A stretch of 64,000 nucleotides of DNA from Apostichopus japonicus (Eukaryota; Echinodermata; Holothuroidea; Aspidochirotida; Stichopodidae): positions 13,077,264 to 13,141,263 of the forward strand of contig NC_092583.1 in assembly GCF_037975245.1 (NCBI RefSeq), given 5' to 3'. Shown here piece by piece: positions 27,001 to 39,000 of this stretch (within the stretch, counting starts at the first letter, position 1; each line of letters begins with the position of its first letter). Under the pieces are notes generated by a model that was given only the letters and a program-made list of their open reading frames with translations, made no database searches and had not been told where the DNA came from. Made by a program: the position numbers and the translations under genes.

Positions 27001-30000
27001 GTGACACAATCATAAAAAATGAAAACTTTTCTATAGAGCATTCCTTGTGAAGTAATGTTATACCGTAAACACGCATAGGGGCTTTGACCTTCTAAGAAAT
27101 GGTCACTGCTATTAAACTAAGGTAACAACAGAAAGATTTAAGTGGGTAACGGAAAACGACAAAGAGAGAAAAAAACTTCCATTCCTGGGAAGAACTGACA
27201 CAGGTGAAATGGTTTTATATAAAGAATTGTTTACCCGTCGAATCTGTGGAGCAGCCTTGCTCGCCGCAACCTGCAAGAGGAGGAAGAAGATTGATCAAGA
27301 ACAGTGATTTTTTAAGATATGGGCATTTGTCATAAAGTAAGGGAATTTTTTCATCGACCCCATTCAAAAAGAGATTCGATTTAATAACAGACAAACATAT
27401 AAAAATGCTGTGGCCGAGTGGATAAAGGCTGTGGCATTTGAAGCAATGAGGCTTAGCAATCGGGAGGTTCCGGGTTTGATACCCGGCCGGGTCATAGTGA
27501 GGTGGGGTTTTCATCCAAGAGCAATCTACTGTTTACCCATCTGAAATGACTTTCTAAATTGAAAAGATTCCAAATTTGAGTTAAAATGTTGAATTGGAAC
27601 CCACCTGACATGTAAGTTGTAATCCATATTGCCCTTGCGGGTTTCTCCCACATTTGTGGCGGCTTTTAAGCATCGCAAAAATGACTGCTGATTACTATCA
27701 TTATTATTATTATTATTATTATGATGTTAGACTCGACCAGAATATACAAAATCTGTTGTGTTATACTAACACGTAGAGTCAACACCTCGTCCTACTGCTT
27801 CGGAACCACATTATAAAGTGTGCTATTTGTTTATATGAGTAGTAGCGGGAGATAAAAAAGATGAAATGATTTTCTGGTCTACCTTCGCAATTTTCTTCGT
27901 CAGTCCCATCGGGGCAGTCCGTGTGACCGTTACATTGGAACGATGCAGAAATACAACGACCGTCTCCGACGCACTGGAACTGGTGAGGCAAGCAGGCTCC
28001 TGAAGAATCTTCTGTATCGGTAGGAAACAAAATCAAAGAGTTGTTAACAAAACCATTCATTTGAACGGGGGGATAATAATAGGATGGCATTTAATACTTT
28101 GATACACAGGAAAGGTTCAGTAAAGTTAGAACTTTTAAAGATGAAAAATGACCTTGAGAAGGCCAAAAAAAGACAAGAGGAATTTGGGGCTGGAACAGGG
28201 TTCAAAGCAGCAACCTAAGGGATACAGGTCCAATGCTCTATCAATGGAGCTATCCAATCCTTAGCAGTTGGTGGTGATCCCTTTGTCGACATTTCTGGTG
28301 TTTGTTTGTGCCCGAGAATGGGGGGGGGCGGGAGGGGTGGGGTTCTAGTCAGAACGTGCCAAGATATTGGATATTCCTCCGAGTTTACAAGTTCCTTCGA
28401 CCTACTTGAACAAATGCTTTCGTCCGATTCGTCACGGCAGTCCGGTTCCATGTCGCACACGAGAACCTGGGCGATGCAATCGGGATCATCTGGTGTGGAG
28501 GAATGGCACTGGAACATCCCCGGTTCGCAGTGGTGGTCCACGTCCCCTGGAAGAAGGTAAAAACATGACAGTCACAAAACCCACGATTTATCTGAACAAT
28601 TTGAGTATAAGGCCGAGAGAGATTTTGCTATCGAAGTACGATCTTATTGTCATAGACTGAAATAATGTTTCTCTTTTAATTATTCTTTTTTCTCAACATT
28701 TCCTTGGTTGGTTTCGTAAAACTACGTTTACAGTCTGACCGTGTCATGCTAATGTCAAGAAAACACCCAATTCAAACCCTGCCCCCCTCCCCCCCCCTCC
28801 CCCACCTATCACAATAGTTCAATATACAGGCAAATATCGAGATGGCCCATAGCACGTAAGTTAAGAGTTAAGGGGCCTTTCCTCTACAGGTAACACTCGG
28901 CTGATTTAGTTTCAGTCAATCTTAAGAAATGTACGATGGGTGGCAACTTCAATTTTCATTGGGCATTAATGGCTCAGCTTCCTGGTTATCAAAACAATGT
29001 ATTCACAGAACAGTGAAAGACGTACCCATACAGAAATAACGATGAATCCTTGAGCACTAAGAATAAAACTTTCAGGTACCTCAGCTCTTCTCACTTCCAA
29101 TTAGACTATTGAAAGCTATTTATGCCTTTGTAAATGAGTAAAATCTAACTTTTAAAGCTGTGATTGTTAAAAAGAAGATGATGAATCCAAAGGGCACCTA
29201 TCAAGCAGGCTAAAAGTCATATTGTGCCATTGGTAAGAGAGGGGAGGGGGGAGGGGAGGGGGTAGAGATGGTGGCCATTTGAATTTTACAACGAAGAATA
29301 AGAGATAAAAGGGCAGCAGTGATGGTCAGTCTCTGCAATAGGATTTTTTTTCCGGCTCTGAAATCATCCACAACAGCTGTGGTGCAATTCGACATTAGTT
29401 GATCCGAAAGGGGTGAGCAGATGGGGAGAGGGGGGTAAGGGGTGGGGAGGATAAACTCACTGCATATGCTCTCAACTTCATCTGAGTTATCCCCACAGTC
29501 GTCCTGTTTGTCGCAGACCCACCAATACGATATACATTTGGATGTTGCACACGCAAAGGTGAGAGGAGGGCAGTTCAACACGCAGGTCCTTTCGTCCGGT
29601 TGTAAGGTCATGCTGCCAGTGGGGCAAGCACATACTTTACTGCCACCGCCCTCTGTCAGAAGACACAGGTGGGAACATCCCCCGTTGTCGATGCAGGGAT
29701 TATTCGTGACTGCAAAAGATACGAAAAATAGAGATGGAATGATAAAAAAAAAAAGATAAAGAGGGAAATATGATTGGGCAATCAAGTGTCTCCTTGTTGT
29801 TTGTTGTTGTATTACTTGGTTTACTGATGGTTAATGGTTAATCAACAAATTGGATACCACACAAATCATGGGATGGACACAATTATTTTGTACTTTTCAA
29901 AATACGCGGAGGGGAAAGAGGAACGGGAGAGGGTGGGGAGCTGGAGATAGTATACAAAGGGTGTTTACATTTTGAACATTATTCTACAAGTTTTGAAAAT

Positions 30001-33000
30001 TTCGAAATTTATTTTGTGCCAGAATCAATACAATTTGCCTCAAGGGATGCATAGATTCACCCTGACAACAACAAAATGGTTAGAGCCAAAGCAAAGTCAG
30101 AATAAGAATTTGAAGAAAAATTAGGCCGGGGGATCCATTTACTTCTCGAGCAAGATTTTTTTTTTCCTTTTTGGACACCTGGTGCTGGGCTGACTGAAAT
30201 GTAGAACAATTTTAGGTGACAGATAAAAGACAAAACCAGGTGAGAAAAAAAAAATACTGTAAATCTGGAACCGTGGGACTGACCATTCGGTTGCCTCAGA
30301 GGGTGCATGACGTGAAGATCCATAGGCCGTTGGTTGGTGTTGTTTATGAGAGCTGTCACGACGCTGTTGCGTCTCGCGTTGTGATACTTGTGCGCTTTGT
30401 AGATGGTGTGGTTCCTCCAATCTCCCCAATAGATGAAATCCGTAAACACCGAAATCGAAAAGACGTGCGGCGTGCCGACGCCCTCGTTTATGATCAGATG
30501 TCTGGACAGGACGGAGAGGAGAGGGATTGTAAAAAAAAAAAACATTGAATTCATCAACTATGGAATAAATGTCAAATTTTTTCAACACTTCGACGAGAGA
30601 CTCAATTACTCCACCTTATCCGTTCATTAGTATTATCTGTCTTCTGGGGCTGCATGAATACTGGTTTTGTTCAAAAATTATAAAAATATTTTTTTTTTAA
30701 TAAAATAAAACACAGTTTTTCTTTATTTTGATAAACTTGAGTAAACGAACAAATGGAAAACTGGAAAAGAACGACACACAGAGCCACAATTTCTTGAATA
30801 TCTCTTTTTCTAGTCTGGGAATGTTCCCCCTGCCTCCTGCCCCTGCCCCTTAAATGAGTTCACAATTGGTCTATAAGTTTGACCATCACCTGTTGGTTCC
30901 GTCGTACTCCACAAACTCTATTCTGTCCGTCCCTGCGTCTGCCCAGAACACTCGATCCGTCGGGTAGTCTATCGTCAGTCCGTTCGGCCACAAGAGTCTG
31001 GTCGTGACTAGCTTGGTGAAGTTTGATCCATCCATACCTGAAATAAATTTGAGAGATGGGAGATTAACTTCAAGGCTCCTGCCATTTTTGCGTTGATTGC
31101 TTTGATTCTACCACACTTTAACATCATAAATAGGAGAGACCATTGCTGCGAGCCTTTTGTACGAGTGAATCGGGTGGGAAGGGGATAATGGTTATGAAAA
31201 GAAAAAGGCTGATTTAACGTGACCAGTATCGTTCACTCTAAATGTTGGATCTGTCTGCCATGACCAAACTTTTAAGAATTATAACCTAACATCTGATCTT
31301 GTTTCCCCATCAACTTTGAATATATCTGGGAATATTTTCAAAACCTGCGGTCCCACAAACATTTCTCATTTCTATGAGAAGATGTCTGCTTAAACCGACA
31401 ACAAAACTGATAGCAAAACAAGCAAGAAAAAAAACAGAAAGGAAAGTAAAAGTTGTTGAAATATTCAACCAGTAAATTTAAGGAAAACCAACCTGCTTTC
31501 CCGATGTATGGTGAACTGCCCCAGTCGGTCCAGAAAAATGTACTAGTTAAAAAGGAAAAATACACCGATGGATTAAAGTAGAATTAACACCAATATTATG
31601 GGTGGTGGGCAACAAATTTGTCAAACAGGGGTAGGGGTTGTTTAATTATTTCCCAATCAGCACTCCTTAGTTTAAAAAAAAAGCAAATGTAGTGGGAGCT
31701 AATCCCTTTGACCAATTGCAAATATTGTGTCAGTATGGTTCAAACTTCAAACTAAATTCCTACGACCAATCATTGTGCTCTTAGGGAATACACGATGACT
31801 CATTACCCAGGTGTTTTCTATACCTTATTTTACCCCACCCCAACTCCACCCCTCCCCATTTTGCAGCTGTGTTCAATATGTTATTTCTGACCCATGGAGT
31901 CCTGTCTCCCACCCCCCTCCACCCCTCCCAAAGGTTTAAAGAAACAATAACTTACCCAATCCTGGGATTCAAAGCTATGGCCCTGGGTTCCTCCAAATTC
32001 TCATCCATGAGGACTTTTCGGTGAGCGCCATCTAGTTTCGAGACTTCTATCACGTTGAGTCCTTTGTCTGTCCAGTAGAGGTTACGGCCGACCCAGTCTA
32101 CGGCCAGTCCATCTCCGTTTCGGATTCCACTGTTGTGGATGACCTTGAGAGAAACAAAAATGGATAAGACTTGTCCTTGCGCTACAGTAGGGATGCATGA
32201 ACCCTTCATTCTACCCGAGATTCCCCCTCTACCCCAATCGAAGGCCAGTCCACTTATGTTTCTCGATTCCTGCTGTATTGTGTACATATTTTTGGAAAGG
32301 TTGATATCCAAGGAGCCATTTAAATGAACCCCGGTAATTTACCTTCTCCCCCAGTAGAGAATAACAGCCTCACGAGTTAATTAATCCAGTCCAACTAACT
32401 TACAGTCACTGAAAGGTTAAACAGAAAACTGAAGAAACCTTTTAGCGAGTCTTATAGTACTCCGAGGAATATAACCTAAATGGTTGGTGGGAGGGAGCCA
32501 TGACCGCTATGAGACCCACTTTAACGCATAATTTAACTAGGATAGCTCTGGTTCATTCAACAGTACCACTGCAAGTAAGAGTGTTGGCCAGTAGTGACTT
32601 TCAGTGATCAGAGCAAGTTCTGGCGCTACCACGGCGACCTACAAATCCAGAACGAAATTCATTCCAAGCTCTACTTTTGCAGTTACTGCCTGCAAGGTAT
32701 TCTGACCTTGATCAATGTTGACCCTCAAATGACCTTCGACCTCCACACAATTACAATAGGAACCCTGTACTTCACCGGGGGGGGGGGGGGAAGCTATCTA
32801 CCACTGAGTATGAAGTTCAACTGAGTGGCACCTTATTTTAATTGATCAAGTTTCCATAGGTTTTAAGACTTGGCACCTATGTTCACCTCCAAAAAGAGAA
32901 CTTTTGACCTCCAACAACCTTCCAGTGGGGTTCTTGTACTGACCAAGCAGATTCTACGTACCACGTTCGTCCCTTTTCTGTGTTATCCTGTTCACAAGCG

Positions 33001-36000
33001 GAAGGGCATCACATACAGACAGAGACACCTATACACACATGCTATAACCAATCCAAATAGAAGCCTTTGCCATGGACAAGGACAAGGAATAGAAGAGTAG
33101 CCACCATGTCAAAAGAGAAAAGGTGCAACAGCCCCAAATTCCTGCTTAGCTAGTACCAATCGATATCAAATAATAGGGATCATCTTTGCCGACCTGCAGT
33201 GGCTAATGTGTGAGAATGTAGCTAGTATGCCATATGCAGCCTGGCTGCAGGAGGCTGCAGCCCCGCCCCCGGGGATCCCCGGTCGTCGTACTCTCAACGT
33301 GGTGACTCACCCGATTTTTGTCTTGTGAGTTGAAGTATGTGGCGTAGATGGTAGTGGATGTTTCCTCGCCATTTATGAGGATGTCCGACCAGTAGATAGT
33401 CGATGCCTGCCAGTCGTAGTCCACGGCGATGGCGTTCCCCAACCCCTTGATGATGCTTTTGCTGCCTTTACCGTCCAGAGGCGCTACGGTGATGTTACGA
33501 CGATTCGAGAAGACTAGGTAAGGCTTGATTTCTGAAGTAGACCGGGGGAAAAAAACCAAAGCGAATGATTTGAAAAAAGTGCCACCCTCCTTTGATTGAT
33601 ACATAAGGATGTTTCATTTCATATCTGGTGCCACACACCTGACAGAAAGCTAATGGTAGCTGTGGCTAGCGCTGAGCTCACAAGGTTGTTTATCTGGTGC
33701 CACACACGTGACATAAACCTAATGGTAGCTGTGGCTAGCCCTGAGCTGACAACGATAATCTTACCTCTTCAAAATCAATTTTTAAGACTCACCCAACAGC
33801 ACACCAATTGCCCCAATAGTTTGACCTCTCACTACCGTTATGTCACATATGAGCAATCCCGGAAAAAGGAACCTCTCACCCACGCAGAAAAGTCAAAATG
33901 ACCACAGCTGACCCCTCTCATCCACCAATCACGTATGAACCAAGATGCACAATGTTCATCCATCGCAACACACCTGACTACAGTCACATACACACACACC
34001 CTCTCAACCTCATCCACAACTGACACCTCAAGAATTGACCTTTGCTCCTCATACCTAAGATCCCAGAGTTTCAATTCTCTCTGTAGCGCAACTAGAAACA
34101 AGGGTTTACCTCTAACCCCCAAATCTGTAAGCCACAGGGGTCGCACTTTCAGGTATCACCGGTGACCTGGGTTGACCTCTGACTCTAAGGTAAACCCAGA
34201 GTAAAACAGGGTTAACCTTTCCACCCACAGCTGAAAGGAACCAGGATTGACCTCTCACTTACCACACTACCAGTGGTGGCTAGGGTTGACCTCTCACCCC
34301 AACTCTGAAAGTGATCAGGCTTGACTTCTGCCCCCATCGTACCACCCTGATCCACCAGCATCGACCTCTCCCTCACCACTTCACCCATTGTTACACAACA
34401 AGAATGACCAATGCTGGCCCTTTCACCGCCACACCACCAATGATTGACCAGGGTTGGCCCTCTCACCATCACTATAAAACACAACACCCAAATTTTGCTC
34501 TCTAACACCTATTTCGTGGGAACACTGTCCCAAATTGAAAGGGACGGTATCCGAGTGTAATTTAACATACCATGTTGTAGGCTGCAAACGCTTCCATTGA
34601 CAAGCGTGTAGCCTTGTGAACAGTAACAGTAGAAGGAGTTATCTCCAGGCCGGTCCACGCACCTCTGTGAACATGGTAGGTCATCTCTGCAAGGACTGTG
34701 ATCTGTCGACAACCCCCCCAAAAAATATAGTCAGAAGTCACATGATATATTAACTCTCATGTCTCCCCTCAAAGGTGAATGGTTTAATACAAATCCCTCA
34801 ACAATTTATTACAGATATTACTTTACTGTCATTCCTTGAAAGGAGAGAGAAAAAAATTGGATTTCTTTTTATGCATGCAAATCAAAATACCAATTTAAAA
34901 CGTGTTTGGATGCCAAAAAAAAACACATTAAATACATTTGCATTGCATAACTCCTAGAGATCATTTCATCATATCACATTTCACTTACACTCATCATAAC
35001 CATTCACCACATTTCATCAAAATTCAATTTTGAGAATGTCCAAAGAACTTGTCCAACTTTCAAAGTTTGTAATTGTTATCTTTAATACAATTGTTATCAA
35101 TTGTTATCTTTTGTTATCAATTGTTATCTTTAATACAATCACAACGATAAACTGAAACTTCCACATCCTGGTTTTACAAAAATTATTCTGTCGCAGAAAA
35201 CGTAACTGTCGAAAAAACCCCGATGGTCATACAGACTTTAAATTTCCCAACCACATCAGAACATCTGAACTTTCCTAACAAAAAACTATTCAGCCTGTAA
35301 CTTTGATACAATTGCGTAACTTCATACGGTGGCTTGTTTCTTTGATCTCTCAAATTCTTACCTGCACACTTGTCATCGGTTTCGTCTTCCCCGTTGTCAC
35401 AATCCTCGTTCCCGTCACACAATTTTTGCGTACTGATGCATTGGTTCTCTCCACAATGGAAAAGTCCTTGTTCTGCACACTCTGGAAGATTAAAAAAACA
35501 AACAATTAGCTTTGTGATGACACGGCGATTGTCATTTTATCTTTTCCGTATAAAGCGTTTTGAACTTCCATTTTGCTTTCCATTTCTTCTCCTGTTAGCT
35601 TAAGTTGAACATTATCCTCATGTTTACTTATGAAGGGGTTGGGTGTTGGGGGAGGGAGGGGGAAGACATAGGGGGTAGGAAGAAGGAGGGGGGAGGGAGG
35701 GATGGTGGAAGGTTGGTGATATAAAGAATCATATAAAGTTAGGTTACTAATTTCCTTTTTTGACCCCATCAACAGATTTTTAATTTCCAAGATAGCCAAA
35801 GGAAGAAAACAGCTATTCAATTCCAAAATTAATCGTAAAATAAATATATTCCCATCCATGACCCTGTCATACAAAATGAAACCATTAGTGTCAACAAGTC
35901 TTTTCGTCATCCATACACTTTCCGAAGCAAACTGGAACCACAGTTTATTCCTCAGGGATATTACTAAAACTGCTCCCCCCCACCCCTCCCTAAGAATGAG

Positions 36001-39000
36001 CCCCTTGAATTCGGTCGGGGGTGGCTTTGGAACTGCTCTGAGACTTACCACTGCAATTGTCTTCGTCGCTATGATCGATGCAATCCGCTTGTCCGTCACA
36101 CTGCCAATCTTTCAAGATGCACCGGCCGTCGTCACACTGGAACTCGGTGCCATCGCACGGTGCATACACTGCAAAGGAGATCGGCAACAAGATTTTATAA
36201 CATTTATCAAATTTTTCCAGCTGAGCAGGACATCCTTCAGAGACGGACAAAAATTAATAAAAAAAAAAAAAAAAATTACATAATTTGAACAGACGGATGG
36301 ACAGACAAGTTAATTGAACACACTGAAATGATGCAAATGTCATTAACCTTTTATACATGTACCAACACAAACCCTTTTTGTTAACAGTTTTGTTTTCTTC
36401 CTGTTTTTTTCTCTTTAAACATTTAACCAAACACATTTCTGTCCCAGTGAGATAGTTGCAAATACTGGTATCCTTGAATAGAGTTTTTTTAATAAAGCTA
36501 CCACCCCATGGGCCACTTGGTGACCGGACAACTCCCCCCTGGCCGGGGGGCAATTGTCAGGGTTGGCAATTGTCCGGGGGGAATTGTCCGGGGGAATTGT
36601 CCGAGGGGGAGTCGTCCAAGGATAATCGTCAAGGGGGGAGTTGTCCGGGAACCGGCCACTCACCACATTGGTCACTCTCGTCAGATCCGTCGATACAATC
36701 ATGGTCGTGGTCGCACACCCAGGCCCTGCGGATACACTGGCCGTTATCGCAAGTGAATTCTAGATCTTCATTGCAACGGGCATCGACTGAAACAAGAAAA
36801 ATAACAAATTTAAAAAAGTGTTCTCTTCAATCCAGATGACATCAGAGTGTCCTCAATGACGGAGCAGTTTGGCTTAAAAACAAAAAGGCGGCTTTTTGGC
36901 AGGGATAATCAGGTTTTTAGGAGAACGAATTTTGATATCGTCAGAAGTTTGATATCGTCACAGAACGCTTAGTTCATGCTTTTATTACATCCCGTTTTGA
37001 CTATTGTAATGCTCTTCTGAACTTTCTTTCTAAAACTGCACTTCATCCTCTACAGACTATCCAAAACGCAGCCGCTCGCATGATCACTCGTTCACGACGT
37101 CACGAACATATCACTCCTATCCTCTACGATCTACATTGGCTACCTATACACCAACGCATAACATTCAAAATTTTAATTACTGCATTTAAATGCATACATG
37201 GAATGGCACCGTCTTACCTGTCTGAGCTGACCACACCTCGTGTACCCAAACGCGCTCTTCGCTCTAAGCCGTTCACTCTCGTTCCTCGCAACACCAATAA
37301 CAAGAAGCACTATGGCCCTACAGCATTCTCGGTCGCCGCACCTGATCTTTGGAACGAGCTGCCTCCCAGAATTCGGATCATCACAAACTTCACCTCCTTC
37401 AAGTCACACCTTCAAACGCATCTCTTTCAAGAGCACTACAAATGATGGATTCTAGGATTTTTTAGATTTTATGTTGTTCTGTCGTGTTGGTTTTTAGGTT
37501 CTAACTTCAATTGGAATTTTTACTTTTTTGCATTCAAATAGTAGATTTTGTAGTCATTCTGTTTTATCGCTTTACGCTTCACCAGTGCTTTTAATAGTCT
37601 TTAGATCTCATATTCCTGTTTATATCTGTTTTCTATTGTTCTGTCGTGTTGGTTTTTAGGTTCTAACTTCAATTGGAATTATCACTTGTTAGCATTCAAA
37701 TTGTAGATTTTGTAGTCAATCTGTTTTATCGCTTTTCGCTTCACCAGTGCTTTTAATAGTTTTTCGATCTCATATTCCTGTATATTTCTGTAGATGGTAA
37801 TATGTATTTACTGTTTTTTCTTTTTATTGTTTTATGCCATTGTATTTTCTAGATTGTTTGTAAAGCGCACAGATGCATCGCGCGTAGTGCGCTATATAAG
37901 ATTTTATTTACATTTACATTTACAAGTAAAATAAAGCCTCAACCAACCAAGATATTATGAATGCATCCAGCAAATTCATATTTACCAAAATTTGCATATA
38001 ATTTATATCTCAATGGTAACGTCTTTCAAGTTTAATCTTTTCTTTGTACAGCGCTTTGAGCAGTGACTTTTGTCTACTGATTTGGCGCTATATAAGTCTC
38101 ATTTATTTTTATTAATCTTCTAAAATTTGCTTCAAGCTTTCACAGGGAAGTATTTTCTCAACGGTTGCGGCCCTCCATGAGTGAGATGCATAAACATTTC
38201 ACTACACGCACATGCCGAAGTCTGGCATTGATGTGGATATACAGTCATGTTACTTTCAAAACTTCTTCGGTCACTTCACCATTTACGGTAAAAACAAGCC
38301 TGGATCGGGTTGACTCGGCTTATGTGCCGAGGTTTTGTATTAAAGGCATTGAAGATTCGCCCCAAACCGCGTGCGGCCATCTCAAAAAGTTAACTTTCTG
38401 TTGCTTGCGACGTTTTGTTGGTGTCGCTACAAAATGCAGACAGTAATGGAACGTGATACCTTAATTGTTATCTTTAGCTGGACCAGAGATATCCGTCGCT
38501 GTATCGTTTGTATACTGTGCTGTTGGTATTGACCGCAGCAGTCTGTACTGACTGTACACTAGTGTCTAATCATCGACGGTTGCAAGCTGTGTGTGTATTT
38601 TCTGGGATCGATTGTGGTGTTTAACACTTCTGTTACACCGCATTTGAAACTAGGTCAAATTACCGGCATTAGACGTTTCTCTTTGCGCGAGTCTTCACAC
38701 CCGTTAACACACAAAATTTCACCTACCACAGTCCTCCTCATCAGACCGGTCCCCGCAATCGTCTTCGTTGTCACACTTCCAGGACAACGGAATGCACTTA
38801 TCGCCTCCGGGACAGCGGAACTGCTCCGGAGAGCAGGTAGGTCCATCGACTGCAGGCAAGGAAAGAGAAATTGATCTCGTCAGAAATGTACAGGGGGGAA
38901 AATAAACTGAACAGGAACAGATATGGTATAGTGTGGCTTGAAGTTAGCCTTGCTAAAACAACAACATCAATAACAACAACAACAACAAGAGTAAGAATAA

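Noticed and set aside
32133-33100. Plus-strand ORFs in the propeller E region and its intron
   Set aside because: Antisense shadows of E34 or intron reading with no motif.
33596-34508. ORFs with Thr/Ser-rich repeats on both strands
   Set aside because: Generated by degenerate tandem repeats of GGTTGACCTCTCAC type; no conserved domain.
35506-36099. 197-residue minus-strand ORF
   Set aside because: It covers an intron and only touches the LDLa exon E30 in the wrong frame. Composition is random and G-rich tract derived.
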